From positions 26,723,896 through 26,787,895 of the forward strand of contig OW028580.1 in the NCBI GenBank assembly GCA_932294295.1: a DNA stretch of 64,000 nt, written 5' to 3'. Below the pieces are notes generated by a model that was given only the letters and a program-made list of their open reading frames with translations, was not told the origin of the DNA and did not search any database. Of this stretch, positions 1-10,761 are shown piece by piece. Source of the stretch: Alitta virens (Eukaryota; Annelida; Polychaeta; Phyllodocida; Nereididae). The position numbers and the translations under genes are program-made. Position 1 is the first letter of the stretch. Each line of letters begins with the position of its first letter.

Positions 1-262
1 TCTGGCACTGCTGTTGGTGGAAAACACTCTCCTGCACCTAGAAAAATTATGATACTGCTGTTAATGAAGGGTGCTTTGCTAGAATTGGACCACCTTCTGG
101 AACAGGTGTTGATAATGCTCTTGATGAAGAAAAATTGTTGATGAAGAACAATCTGCCATAGCTAGACATCCTTCTGAGACAAACTCTGATACACCTAGAC
201 AACCTACCTACCAGGACAGATCAGATGCTGATATTGCCGTAGGCGCAGGACAAACTCTCTGA
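1..262 (+). pseudogene. Decayed 3' end of a GEGQ-type repeat protein gene
   Basis: The plus strand reads as a degraded relative of the 20-residue repeat protein encoded at 31105-32928. Recognisable pieces are SGTAVGG at the first bases, DTAVNEG near base 51, PSGTGVDNALDEE near base 98 and DADIAVGAGQTL just before a TGA at 260-262. The canonical repeat contains NANTAVGEGQYV. These pieces lie in three frames, so at least two single-base frameshifts have occurred (near 43-46 and near 130-160). The gene runs off the left edge, so its upstream part is unknown. An AATAAA follows 160 bases after the stop. The frameshifts favour a dead copy. A spliced gene with divergent repeats is less likely. Confidence 0.5.
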
Positions 263-422
263 TGCAACTGCTTCTCCTTTCAGGGAAAAATGGTGACCTG
301 ATGTTTTGTACAAAAAGGAAATACATTTAGATATTGAGGCGCTAAGTACACTTTGTATTGCTGTGATAAAAATGTTTGTAAAATTTAATGTGGGTTACCT
401 GAAATCCCTATGAAACACTATA

Positions 423-428
423 AATAAA
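423..428 (+). promoter_or_regulatory. Poly(A) signal AATAAA
   Basis: AATAAA lies 160 bases downstream of the TGA at 260-262. It fits the 3' end of the decayed repeat-protein gene. Homology of duplication arm A begins almost exactly here. Confidence 0.4.
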
Positions 429-1242
429 GCTTTTTTGTAAAATCTTGCTAACCTTGTCACTTTCAGTTTTATTTCTTGCACAGTATTCATAATATACTGA
501 TATTGACTTATTTAAGCCAAGATGAAAATATCGTGATATGACAGTTGAAAAAACAACATGTTCTTGTTATTGGCTGAATTAGCAACACTACAAATTCAAG
601 GTTGAAGCAAAAGCCAAGCTTATTTAAAAGTCTAATTGCATGATGTTTGATGTACAGTAGATGGCTACGTGATAAGTTCACCATGCAGATACAATGAGGT
701 TCATGTATGGATGACTTTGGGTTAGTTCTTATCAGATCATCAGCTGGCGAGTTAACATTGAATGACACAGAATGTAATAAAAAGAAGATTGCACACTCCA
801 CCCTGCTGGAAACACTTAAACTCCCAGAATGACATGACACAATTATCTTGACAAGCAATATTACTCAATCTTTCGAAGTGCCTCTGCCATGTTATGTATT
901 GGTTGTAGATATAAGCTGTGAAAAACCATTGAATATCTCCAGCCTAGGACTATTTAATCTAGCTCCAGCCAACTGTTGGTCAGAACTGCTTGAACAACAT
1001 CAGCCCAAGTAAAAAAAAAAGAGCTCCTACCTATGGCCCTGTTGATGTTATTGATTTTGAACAATACCTGTTGTTGTGTGGTCAGTTGAATGTAAAAATT
1101 GGCATCCAAGCTTTAATTGTTATTTTGTTAATGAGATTTTTAATTAATTCAATGATTTTTGCTTATAAATAAAGCATTCTCATGAAATGTATTAATTAAT
1201 AGTTAATGATAGGGTGTTTTGTATTTGAACGATCATTGCTTA

Positions 1243-1901
1243 AGGGGGTTTCACACATAGCCGGATCAGACGCAGGAGCGTCCCGGAGGTCAACTCCGTA
1301 ATACTCCCGCATACTCCGGGGAAAGGCGTATAGACATCTTGTTCATGTCCGGGAGTGTCCGGCAGTGTCCGGCATGGTCCGGTAACACCGGGGGACTCCG
1401 GCAAAAAAATTAAACATGTTTGATTTTTCATGCCGGAGATCCCGGAACAGTTAAATCCGTGTTGGTCCGTGTAGATCCGTGTAGATCCGTGTAGACGCCC
1501 AGTAGACTCCGCCGATCTCCGGGAATCTCCGTATTGACTCCGGTATGTCTCCGGCATGTCTCCGGCTACATCCGGCGTCAACCGGGCATGAATATTTCGC
1601 CGCCATTAACGCCGGAGAGTACAAGGAGCCACAACGGATCCACACGAATGAACACGGTGTAAAGACCGGTGATATCCGCGAAGGCACCGTGAAAATCCGG
1701 TTCACTCCTCACTCTAAACGGGACAGTCGTGTTAGCTCCGTGTTGCTTCTTGTTGAGACCGTATTGACATCGTGTACACATCGCCAAACATTTATTTTTT
1801 GTTGACATTTAACAGCTCTTTGATCCCGGAACCCCCCGGAGGTAATAAAATGTTACTCCGGGACGCTCCGGCGTCTGATCCGGCTATGTGTGAAACCCCC
1901 T
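1243..1901. mobile_element. PIF/Harbinger-like MITE, 659 bp, TTA target duplication
   Basis: The element begins AGGGGGTTTCACACATAGCC and ends with the reverse complement. The terminal inverted repeats are about 45 bp and nearly perfect. It is flanked by TTA at 1240-1242 and 1902-1904. Loci B (near 15330) and C (near 50491) have the uninterrupted site gcTTAttgat, so the insertion and its 3-bp duplication are directly demonstrated. A 3-bp TTA/TWA duplication is typical of PIF/Harbinger elements. The inside is GC-rich, non-coding and full of short CCGG- and TCCGTGTAGA-type repeats. No transposase is present. Confidence 0.85.
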
Positions 1902-1992
1902 TTATTGATAAAAGTTTAGCAAATAATTATCTCAAAGATAATTCAATTGATTCTTTTTAATTACCTTAATGACTGGCTTGTCCTGATGTTGG

Positions 1993-2000
1993 TATATAAA
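1993..2000 (+). promoter_or_regulatory. TATA box of Ser-Gly-Tyr gene A
   Basis: TATATAAA lies 69 bases before the ATG, inside a block (about 1960-2068) that is nearly identical in all three copies. Transcription is expected to start near 2025-2030. Confidence 0.75.
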
Positions 2001-2068
2001 CCAGGATGAGGTCTAAAACAAAACAGCAGAATTCTGTTTTCTGTGTCTAACAACAGTCCTCAGGCAAT

Positions 2069-3451
2069 ATGAAGAAATTTATGAAGTTTCTCTGCCTAAT
2101 GGCTCTTGCTATTGACATAGAAAGTGCAACAATCAAGTCTGACAATGGCTATGCAGTAGAGAAGAGGGATGCTTCCGATTATGGAAGCAGCTCATATTAT
2201 GGAAGTGGCTTCAGCTATGGAAGTGACTCATATTATGGAAGTGGCTCCAGTTATGGAAGTGGCTCATACTATGGAAGTGGATCCAACTATGACAGCGGTT
2301 CTTACTTTGGAAGCAGCTCACTCTACGGAAGTGGCTCTTATTATAGTGGAAGTCATTCTGGGGTAAAGAAAAGAGATGCTTCCTATGATGGAAGTGTCTC
2401 CAGCTATGGAAGTGTTTCCAACCATATAAGTGGAAGTGGCTCATATTATGGAAGCAGCTCATCTTATGGAAGTGCCTCAAGCTATGGAAGTGGCTCATAC
2501 TATGGAAGTGGATCCAGCTATGGAAGTGGTTCTAACTATGGAAGCAGCTCATATTATGGAAGCAGCTCATCTTATGGAAGTGCCTCAAGCTATGGAAGTG
2601 GCTCATACTATGGAAGTGGATCCAGCTATGGAAGTGACTCATACTATGGAAGTGGATCCAGCTATGGAAGTGGTTCTTACTATGGAAGCAGCTCATATTA
2701 TGGAAGCAGCTCATCTTATGGAAGTGCCTCAAGCTATGGAAGTGGCTCATACTATGGAAGTGGATCCAGCTATGGAAGTGGTTCTTACTATGGAAGTGGA
2801 TCCAGCTATGGAAGTGGTTCTTACTATGGAAGTGGATCCAGCTATGGAAGTGGTTCTTACTATGGAAGTGGATCCAGCTATGGAAGTGGCTCTTACTATA
2901 GTGGAAGTCACTCTGGGGTAAAGAAAAGGGATGCTTCCTATGATGGAAGTGTCTCCAGATATGGAAGTGTTTCCAGCTATATAAGTGGCTCATATTATGG
3001 AAGCAGCTCATCTTATGGAAGTGCCTCAAGCTATGGAAGTGGCTCATACTATGGAAGTGGATCCAGCTATGGAAGTGACTCATACTATGGAAGTGGATCC
3101 AGCTATGGAAGTGGTTCTTACTATGGAAGCAGCACATATTATGGAAGCAGCTCATCTTATGGAAGTGCCTCAAGCTATGGAAGTGGCTCATACTATGGAA
3201 GTGGATCCAGCTATGGAAGTGGTTCTTACTATGGAAGCAGCTCATATTATGGAAGCAGCTCATCTTATGGAAGTGCCTCAAGCTATGGAAGTGGCTCATA
3301 CTATGGAAGTGGATCCAGCTATGGAAGTGGTTCTTACTATGGAAGTGAATCCAGCTATGGAAGTGGTTCTTACTATGGAAGTGGATCCAGCTATGGAAGT
3401 GGTTCTTACTATGGAAGTGGATCCAGCTATGGAAATGGCTCCAGCAATTGA
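2069..3451 (+). CDS. Secreted Ser-Gly-Tyr repeat precursor (copy A)
   Basis: This is a 460-residue single-exon ORF. Residues 1-19 form a signal peptide (MKKFMKFLCLMALAIDIES). A short pro-region ends in VEKR before DAS, which is a predicted dibasic/furin-type cleavage site. Two more GVKKRDAS sites follow, so three products are expected. The rest is almost only Ser, Gly and Tyr, in a 12-residue unit such as SYYGSGSSYGSG (36 bp, with recurring GGATCC). It ends GNGSSN. The start is supported by the TATA box 69 bases upstream and by conservation of the N-terminus in copies B and C. A poly(A) signal follows 100 bases after the stop. I do not recognise a named family. The composition suggests a structural, adhesive or silk-like secreted material. 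That is inference. There is no Gly before the dibasic sites, so an amidated neuropeptide precursor is unlikely. Confidence 0.85.
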   Translation: MKKFMKFLCLMALAIDIESATIKSDNGYAVEKRDASDYGSSSYYGSGFSYGSDSYYGSGSSYGSGSYYGSGSNYDSGSYFGSSSLYGSGSYYSGSHSGVKKRDASYDGSVSSYGSVSNHISGSGSYYGSSSSYGSASSYGSGSYYGSGSSYGSGSNYGSSSYYGSSSSYGSASSYGSGSYYGSGSSYGSDSYYGSGSSYGSGSYYGSSSYYGSSSSYGSASSYGSGSYYGSGSSYGSGSYYGSGSSYGSGSYYGSGSSYGSGSYYGSGSSYGSGSYYSGSHSGVKKRDASYDGSVSRYGSVSSYISGSYYGSSSSYGSASSYGSGSYYGSGSSYGSDSYYGSGSSYGSGSYYGSSTYYGSSSSYGSASSYGSGSYYGSGSSYGSGSYYGSSSYYGSSSSYGSASSYGSGSYYGSGSSYGSGSYYGSESSYGSGSYYGSGSSYGSGSYYGSGSSYGNGSSN

Positions 3452-3553
3452 AGTAATTCTGGCTAGCGAAGTGCTTCCTTTTATGGTAGTGGCTCCAGCT
3501 AAAGCAGCGATCCATGTCATTTTCCGATGATTTGTTTGACACATTTCTTGAGA

Positions 3554-3559
3554 AATAAA
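3554..3559 (+). promoter_or_regulatory. Poly(A) signal of Ser-Gly-Tyr gene A
   Basis: AATAAA lies in the block cttgagAAATAAATAT, which is conserved in all three copies about 100 bases after the stop codon. Confidence 0.65.
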
Positions 3560-3599
3560 TATTATGCATCAGCTTTGACTTACCGACTTATTTTATGGT

Positions 3600-4480
3600 T
3601 GGCTTAGTCGCTTTTAGATCCTTTTTTCATTCAGGCCCATCATAGAATTGAAGAAAATTAAGTTACACCAAGGTAATATGAATAATGCACCAGAAGTAGG
3701 TGCCTGCGAGTGTTAGTGACTTGACTAATATAGTTATCTGCTTGAAGACAGATTAATAGGCAATTCAAAAAATGTTATTGGCTAAATACAGTTCTTATTA
3801 AATGCAATCTTTCCTCCCCATGATATTTTTGGTCAGAAATAACCTAGAATGTACATTTCTAAAGACGTCATTTAATTAATTTTATTTAAACTTGTGCACA
3901 GCAATGACTCCTTGGTGAAGTCTAAAATGTATGATTTAGCAATTCAAATAATTAACTACAGTATTTTGTCCTGATAGACAATAATTTCATTTCATTGAAG
4001 CATGTTTGCCTTAAACTTCCATTGCGCGAATTTCTTGACCAATGCTACTGGCCTGAAGCAGTTTGTATGTTTAGCTGCCAGATGCAGACCTTTATAATGA
4101 TGATAAGGCTCTACACATGTCAACATCTACCCTATGGTTGGAGTCTTTTATTTATCTCAGCATAGACTCCGACTCACACTCAGACTTAATTTATTTGCTG
4201 AAAAACATCTGGAGACCCTTCGAGGGCTAGGAGCTGCTGCCGAAGGGCCAGCAACTACATTTTATACTGTAATTAACTGATTACAAAAGTTAAAAGAAGT
4301 AATTGCAGAAATAATAAGAAAAACAAAGGTAAGCTTAGATACAAAAAAAGCTTTTTTGATTTGAATGGTTCACAAAGCGATGAAAACAATTAATAAATAG
4401 TAGGTAGCTGAATTGATCATTTGAACAAATATAGCAGTTTTGAATATGCAATTAACATCATAGCTGTTTATATAGAAATA
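3600..4480. other. 3' flank of copy A, non-coding
   Basis: No gene is visible. The segment aligns in inverted orientation with 12640-13210 and is therefore part of the duplicated arm. It contains the SINE tail at about 4085-4200. Confidence 0.6.
4085..4200 (-). mobile_element. SINE tail fragment (copy in arm A)
   Basis: The minus strand carries the family signature: TGCTGAGATAAATAAAAGAC, then a CCATRGGGTAAATG block, then a GTGTAGA..AAGCCTT block. The same tail occurs at 12735-12830, 29310-29475, 60070-60215 and 62945-63045. Confidence 0.55.
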
Positions 4481-4526
4481 ATTTACATATATTTTATATC
4501 CTATAAAACTGTGGGGAAAAAATGTC

Positions 4527-5500
4527 TTAAATTAAATTCTTGTTGAATATTGAAGGAATTCGATATTTAAACCTATGCTCGTCAAAGTCATGTTTTGGTC
4601 TGAAATTACAACCAACTGATGACAAGGATTCAGGAAATAATGAATAAAATAGTTTATAACATATCTTGTAGTCGTGTAGTGTGCATAGGTCTTCAACATT
4701 TAAGCAATTTAAAATTCTTAAACAGAGCATTAGTATGAGCATTATACATACTTCGACTTATAATACGATACGTTTTGTTTAGTAACTTGGTTATTTGATT
4801 GGATCTCCCATCCCAAAGAATAAGGCCATAATTTAATTGTGATAAAACTAACAAATTGTAAATATATAAGTGGGCTCCAGTTGGAAAAGCATTTTTTATC
4901 TTATTCATAATACATAATGTTTTAGAAATTTTGTGACTAATACAATTGGTTTGTGGTTTCTGGCTGAGATGCTCATCAAGAATTAATCCTAAAAGTTAAA
5001 CTGTTTAACAAATTTAATCTCACGGTCATTTATATAAATTTTAGGAAACTCAATAGTTCTCTGTCGGATGTAAAATATCATTGCTTTTGTTTTTTCACGA
5101 TTAAAAGATAATTTATTCAGTTTTAACTAATTAAAAATCTTACATAATTCATTATATTGGTATTAACATCATTGTTAATATCATGTAATTTAATTGACTC
5201 TAAAGTTGTTATTAAAGTGGAATCATCTGCGTAGATTATTGGATAAACTAGATTAGACACATTAGACATATCATTAACATAAGTAATGAAATAAAAGTTG
5301 GGCTAAAATATAACCTTGTGGAACCACAGTTTTATGGGTAATAATTCAGATATTTGACTTTTCAATTCCACATATTCAAATCTATTTGTCAAGTAGCTCT
5401 TTAATAAGTTCAAAGCAATGCCACAGTATTAACATTTTTCTAATAACATTGTGTGATCCAGGGTATCAAAAGCTTTCAAAAGATTTTCGAAAGAACCATG
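4527..5500 (-). pseudogene. Non-LTR retrotransposon (LINE) reverse transcriptase remnant
   Basis: The minus strand, read through frameshifts, gives a run of reverse transcriptase landmarks. KAFDTLDHTMLLEKC is at about 5429-5475, a VPQG block at about 5300-5330 and YADD in IIYADDSTL at about 5225-5250. KIYIND follows at about 5025-5050, and the C-terminal thumb-like segment with LSQLNYGLILWDGRSNQITKLL at 4693-4908. The order and spacing match CR1/Jockey-type LINE ORF2 proteins. Several stops and frame changes make it non-functional. The C-terminal part is shared with arm B, so this insertion predates the duplication. Confidence 0.75.
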
Positions 5501-5504
5501 TACT

Positions 5505-5610
5505 ATGTACCTCCAATTTAATGACTCATGGGAGCGACATCCAGCTAGAATGCAAGGAGTGCCTGGACTGGGAATCGAACCAGGACTTTCGGGAGAGTTG
5601 AGAATCAAAA
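5505..5610 (-). mobile_element. Possible tRNA-derived SINE fragment with a B box
   Basis: The minus strand contains GGTTCGATTCC (5571-5581 on plus), a perfect Pol III B box in T-arm-like context (CTGGTTCGATTCCCAG). I could not find a matching A box or a complete cloverleaf. It interrupts the LINE remnant just upstream of its KAFDTLDH segment. It could also be a decayed tRNA. Confidence 0.35.
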
Positions 5611-5889
5611 ACATCAATAAGAGAATTCCCAGTTGGAGAAACTCTAACTTTGATAATTATACGTATTTGTAATCAGTGGTAATGGAGAAGAGTACTGTCA
5701 ACAACCTAGTATCTACAAAGTCCATAAGTACATGGTGCTGTGCTTGCACAATTGCATGCATCATGCATGTGTGTAATATTTACATCTTTTCTAAATTTGA
5801 CCAATATAATGTTCATCAATGACATCAATGACAAACCAAAGTGCAGATTTAGCACTTGAAACCTGGGTGTATCACAGTAAAATTATGAT

Positions 5890-7965
5890 TTTTTGAAATT
5901 TTTAATCATGATCGGTAAAAGATGCTTTGCCATTTGCCCAATATTGTCACAGTTAATATGCAAGCTGTATTCCAATATACTTAATGGACATGGAAAGCCT
6001 AGAGCAAAAGCATCCTGCCACATATGAATAGTTTGCCAAAGGCAGTTTTTCTGTAAGGCAAAAGCAAAGCTGCTACAATGGAGTTTGGACAGATCTGGCA
6101 TTGGAGAAGACATACAACAAAGATGGCAAGACTACCTTATTACAGGGAGTCACATTGAATTCTGCCACTCGTGAAAAGTACATCAAGGCAGCTCCAATGA
6201 TGAGCAAAGTTTCCCAGGCAGTTAGAGATATTCAAACATCAATTGTGGGCATCATGGAAACTCAGACAGACAAGTGAAAGAGGATGCCAAAATAGTAGAT
6301 GATCTAAGCAAACTACTAAATGAAAGCTTTGTCAATCCCTTTAAATCGCCAAACAGGAATGATCTACTAAATATATGCAAGGATGCAAAGGCTGAATTGA
6401 TAGAAGCTAAGGAAAAAGGAGTGGAAGCCATGAAACTGGCACATGCTGAAAGAGCAGACAAAGTGTACTTCCCCAAAAGATTTATTGTCAAGAAAAAGGA
6501 AAAGATGTCGACCAACAAAAATCAATTCTATCAAGATGAAGCTACTATAAGCAGAGTTATGTGCATTCTTCAGAGAACAGATGAGGAAACTCGAAATAAT
6601 GCATTCTCCTATGAATGGATAAACTACCCGAGTTCAATATTCAAGCTGATACTCAGTTTGAAAGTGACTATGCAGAAAGGCATAAAATCTGAGTTTTTGG
6701 CAAGCCTCCTGTCAGAAGCTGAAGATTGCACCCAGCTGAGTTCTCTACCATCTCAGTAACAACCATGTATATATTTGATTGATGCTGTGGTTCATACAAC
6801 GTTTTCAACATCTTGGAGCCCAATATTTTGCTGATCTTGTGAAAAGATTCATTAGTAAAATAAGGCACTGCACTTGGCACCTGAAGGATTTGACAAAGGT
6901 GATGCTGTGAGTCTCAAAATGATGAGAGATTAGCAAGACAGACAGGAGAGATGGGACCACAAATTATCCCACAGAGAAATTTGTTTATTCCTGATTGGAA
7001 GCTGTTCATCAAGAATCCAATGAATAAAAGCTAACTTCCTGCATTTCATATCAGAAACATTGTGCGAGATGAATAACACCCTCATTCCACCAAATTATCA
7101 GGTTGTTCTTGGTGGCACATTTAATGATGTAAGCAAAGTTGTCCAAGTTACAAGGGAAGAAGTAATTCTTATGGATGATCTGTCCAGTGAAGACCACGGG
7201 GAAACAGATACAAGGCTAATGGCTCATCTTGCACACTCTGTGAGGCAACATAGGTCAACTTACATTGTAGTTCATGCCACAGAAACTGATCTGGCTGTAC
7301 TTTGTTTGTATTATCAATGGCAACTTCATCCCAAAGAACTCTGTATTGAAAGAGGAGACAAGTACCTACCAGTCCATGACTTGCTCAAAATCTAAGCCAG
7401 AAATGAGAGAAAGTGAGCATCATGTCTTGTGACAGCAATCCTGTATATCTTTGTTCTCACATGGTGTGATACTGTTAGTTATTTTTTCCAACTGAGCAAA
7501 CGCAAAGCAGCTAAAATGGCCATACAAATTGCAGGATCACTCACACATCTGGAATCATTTGGTTCTGAAGGGTCTTCAATAACTGTGACTATGGAAATCA
7601 TAAAGGAGGCCACCCAATTCATCACTATGATCAATGGCTTTCCAGATTTAAAAAATGTGGATTTACTCTGACAACATATGTTTGCCTCTAGTAGATCTGA
7701 CCTCCGTTCACTACCGCCTACCAAAGATGCACTACATCAGCATATATTGTGTACTCTTTATCAAATAATCATATTTAAAAGAGCACATCTTTGTCAGCTT
7801 AATCTGCCTGAAGTAACAAATTATGGCAGGTCTCTTGAGAATGGAAAACTACAACCAGTTCTTATGACAAAGCCACTAAAACCACCATCGGTGACTAAGA
7901 TTGTCTCTTGCAAATGTTACATCAGATACTCATGCCTTGGCAGCAAGCAGAAGTGTGGCTGAATC
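5890..7965 (+). pseudogene. Decayed gene of a repetitive PIN-like protein family
   Basis: Separate plus-strand frames form one collinear protein. They are a helical N-terminal part (6274-6759), DDLSSEDHGETDTRLMAHLAH with HATETDLAVLCLYY (7060-7395), TWCDTVSYFFQLSKRKA (7429-7671), and SLPPTKDALHQHILCTLYQ with a CKCY...C tail (7678-7962). The order ADTR-like acidic motif, a variant of the PDTDVLVL strand, GCDTTS-like motif, LPPTxxALxxH and a Cys-rich end matches an uncharacterised repetitive protein family common in marine invertebrate genomes. The acidic motifs resemble PIN/FEN1-like nucleases. At least three frameshifts or stops separate the pieces (near 6760-7060, 7395-7429 and 7671). I treat it as a pseudogene. 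A multi-exon gene is possible but less likely, because the pieces abut without splice sites. Confidence 0.6.
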
Positions 7966-9580
7966 ATCAGATGAAGAGGCTGGGTAAGAAGATTGATTTT
8001 AATTAACGTAAATTCTCTAGATGTCTAATTTCCATAGAAGTGTCTTTTTTATATGATATTTCATACACACAAATAAATCTCTTAAGATAACAGATTCTGC
8101 TTATTCAGAACTGTGAAAAACAATGGGTTATATTTTTGTTAAAAACATGTCGCAATATATTACTATTTGCTTTCTTTAGATAACATAGAGTATTTTCATT
8201 GTCTATCGTGTTATTAATAGCATAATGTTTATTGCCAAACACTTAGTGGATGTATATTGATTATAAAGGTGTCATTTTGTTGCTTGTTTTGTATTAATCA
8301 AGTTTTTAGTTTGTATAGTAATAAAACATTCATCTTTATTCTAAAAACCAGTTTGTGAATGTGTGTTTCAATTTTGGTACACACAATTTTTGCTGTGTCG
8401 GCTTGCTGTCTTTCCTTGAGTTGTGCTTAGTTCAGTGACCTGATCTCCGAGATTAAGTTCTTAACTGAACAAATTGAAATTATCTGCATTTTTGGTGTAT
8501 GATATGTCATATTATCATCAAAACTCATCATGCAGTAAGAGTTCAAACCGGAGGCATGTCTTCGGAGAAGCAAAAAAAAGTTAAAATTGGGACTTCCTAC
8601 TTGTCATTAAACAATTAAGCCCTCGCCTGAAATGCAAGAGAATCATCCTTTGAATACACCATTTCCTGACCCCTCAGACATATGCTTAACTAAAAAAAAA
8701 CAAAAAAGTATATCTTTTGGTGTAACCCCCTTCGAAATTTCAGCTGGTTGGCCACCTGACCAAAGTTTGATATCAAATTATAAAATTGCAAGGTGTTTAA
8801 TTCAATTGTGACTGTTTGGGGGTGGCAAATTTCGATGACCCTGGCCAAATTCAATGACCTCGAGTGTATTTTGTGTAGGATTCAATTGCACGGCCTGTGG
8901 CGACTACTTTAAATAATATTTTTCATCTTCAGCTAGACGTCATCAGAGATTGTCTGGCGATTATGTCGTAAAAATCTTTAATTTAAAATTTGGGCATAGT
9001 CTTGTATCTTATATACCTATAATATGATGCATTATTATTACTTAAAAATGTTATGGCTTTTTGGCTTAAAAGTGTAGTTCCTCCAGGGGTAGCACACTCA
9101 AAGCATAGGAAACGATGGTACTTGGAAATACTTTGAAGTGAACTGAACTGATCTGAGAAACACTCTAAATAAACCTGAAAATGTGCAACATTGGGTTCAG
9201 TAATTGGTTAAAACTGAATGAATTATTAGTCTATCCCCTGAGCAGCAACAAACTTGAGTTCATGACACCCCCCAGGTTTCGCTCAGTTTCTTTGTACCAA
9301 AATATTGGAAATGATGTCTAGTTTTCATTGCTGCCTGTTGCCAAGATTAAATCCTGCCGAAATGGTGCACCTCCAAGTGGCGTTTGACTGACAAAAGTAC
9401 CCATCTCCACCCTGTATGAGATCTAACAGAAGCAATAGGTGGCTAAATTGATAAATGTGTCTTTCATTATGAAACTGTATACAACTCTATTAGTTCAATT
9501 TAACTTCAATGTATCATTATCATACTATAGTAACAATTAACAAGAGAAGACTGTAGATGGCAAACTCAAGATGTTCACAC
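7966..9580. other. No gene recognised
   Basis: AT-rich sequence without a supported ORF. Possible poly(A) signals occur near 8091 and 8331. The stretch of about 9280-9370 is the reverse complement of an interspersed repeat also seen at about 11940-12030 (shared TTCGGCAGGATTT and TTTTGGTACCAAA blocks). Confidence 0.4.
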
Positions 9581-10036
9581 CTGAATCAGTATGAACTATG
9601 CTACAATACAGTTTTAATTTGACGAAAATCGGACTAATATTAGGGGAGCAGCAGCCTTTTAAAGAAGGGCTCAGGCTTTCCTGCATTGATAGTCAGGGCG
9701 CGGACGTCTGCGAGAGCACCACTGTTTGCCTCCGCCAACCTAGCTACCTTCTCAGACGAATATCTCGCTTAATATTTGGTCTATTTTCAATCCGAAAACA
9801 CGTATGGGATCAGTATGATTTATACTACAATTCAGTCCTGATTTGACGTAAATCGGATTAATATAAATGGAGCAGCAGCCGCCGCAAGACAACTGCCTTC
9901 TCAGACAAATATCTCGCTTAATATTCGGGTTTTTTTAAATCCGAAAATACGTATGGAATCAGTATGAGCTATACTGCCATTCAGTCTTTATTTGAGGAAA
10001 ATCGGACTAATATTAGAGGAGCAGCAGCCTTTTTAA
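9580..10036. repeat. Three partial copies of a dispersed repeat
   Basis: Units share ATCGGACTAATATTAG..GGAGCAGCAGCC and CAGACRAATATCTCGCTTAATATT, then AATCCGAAAAYACGTATGG. Copies start near 9598, 9838 and 9985. The first also carries a GCGGACGTCTGCGAGAGCACC segment. Further copies lie on the minus strand at 46605-46700 and 48412-48610. Confidence 0.65.
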
Positions 10037-10512
10037 AGTATATACCTCCCTGCCTACGCTGACGCTGGTAGCAAAAAGCCGGCGGGTTACACGTGAAAGC
10101 CGGCGGGTTACCCGTGAAAGCCGGCGGGTTACCCGTAGAACCCCTCAACAAGCCGCCGGGGTGAAATTAGGGACGAATAATTCTCCGGGTTCTACGGGCC
10201 ACCCGCCGGGTTCTACGGGCCACCCACCGGCTTCCACGGGTCACCCGCCGGCTTCCACGGGTTTTTCTTTTTTTTTATACACCCGTGAGATTTCTACGGT
10301 TGTGCCATGCAAGCATGGCACAACCGGCTACCGGGGCCGGGTTTCGCGGCTTGGCCAAGGGTCCCACGGGTGCTTGACGGGTATCCACGGGTATCCACGG
10401 GTGGCCGTATTGGGGCCGCCGGCTTCGAGCCGGGTAGCGATTTCCGCAACTATTACGTAATACTACGGGTTCACTACGGCACAACCGGCCCGTGTGACAG
10501 GGGCTTAAGCAG
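10037..10512. mobile_element. GC-rich Harbinger-like MITE (CGGG-repeat family)
   Basis: The element is packed with CCGGCGGGTTACCCG-type repeats. It ends with CCGGCCCGTGTGACAGGGGCT followed by TAA, the terminal motif of the family. It shares TACGGGTTCACTACGGC and the paired CCCCTCAACAAGCCG / AAATTAGGGAC blocks with the copies at 46.1-46.6 and 53.6-54.2 kb. The left edge joins the dispersed repeat directly (CTCCCTGCCTACGCTGACG, also found inverted at 46.6 kb). It has no ORF of its own. Confidence 0.6.
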
Positions 10513-10560
10513 GGAGGGGGATAGCGCAATTTCACATAATAGCAAAATTCTGCTAAAACT

Positions 10561-10761
10561 TTTGGGGGTACAGCTGTAAATTGCACACTATTAACACGGT
10601 GATACAAACGCGCAACTTACAAACCAAATTTGACGAAGATCCTATACTTTAATCAAACGTAACTCGGCTTCAACTAGTCAGATCTTCACCAAATTTGGTT
10701 TGTAAGTTGTGCTTTTGTATCGTGGTTCTAATGGTGTGTCATTTATAGCTGTACTCCCAAA
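10561..10761. mobile_element. Foldback element with 81-bp arms
   Basis: Arms at 10561-10641 and 10681-10761 are inverted copies with scattered mismatches, around a 39-bp spacer. Both contain AAACCAAATTT or its complement and a TTTGTATC block. It is non-coding and looks like a small foldback MITE. The remainder up to about 11270 shows nothing recognisable. Confidence 0.6.

Larger units (their letters stand above)
430..5060 (+). repeat. Segmental duplication, copy A (inverted relative to copy B)
   Basis: From just after 428 to about 5060 this segment matches the reverse complement of about 12015-16010, and in part the direct copy at 48.9-52.5 kb. The match covers about 1.5 kb upstream of the repeat gene, the gene itself, its 3' flank, a SINE tail and a LINE fragment. 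Length differences come from the MITE at 1243-1901 and from different numbers of coding repeats. I aligned by eye, so the edges are good to tens of bases. Confidence 0.8.

Noticed and set aside
2069..3451. Amidated neuropeptide precursor
   Set aside because: Dibasic sites occur, but no Gly precedes them and the products are long, low-complexity Ser-Gly-Tyr blocks.
5561..5600. Functional tRNA gene
   Set aside because: A good B box is present on the minus strand, but no A box, D-arm or anticodon stem could be fitted.
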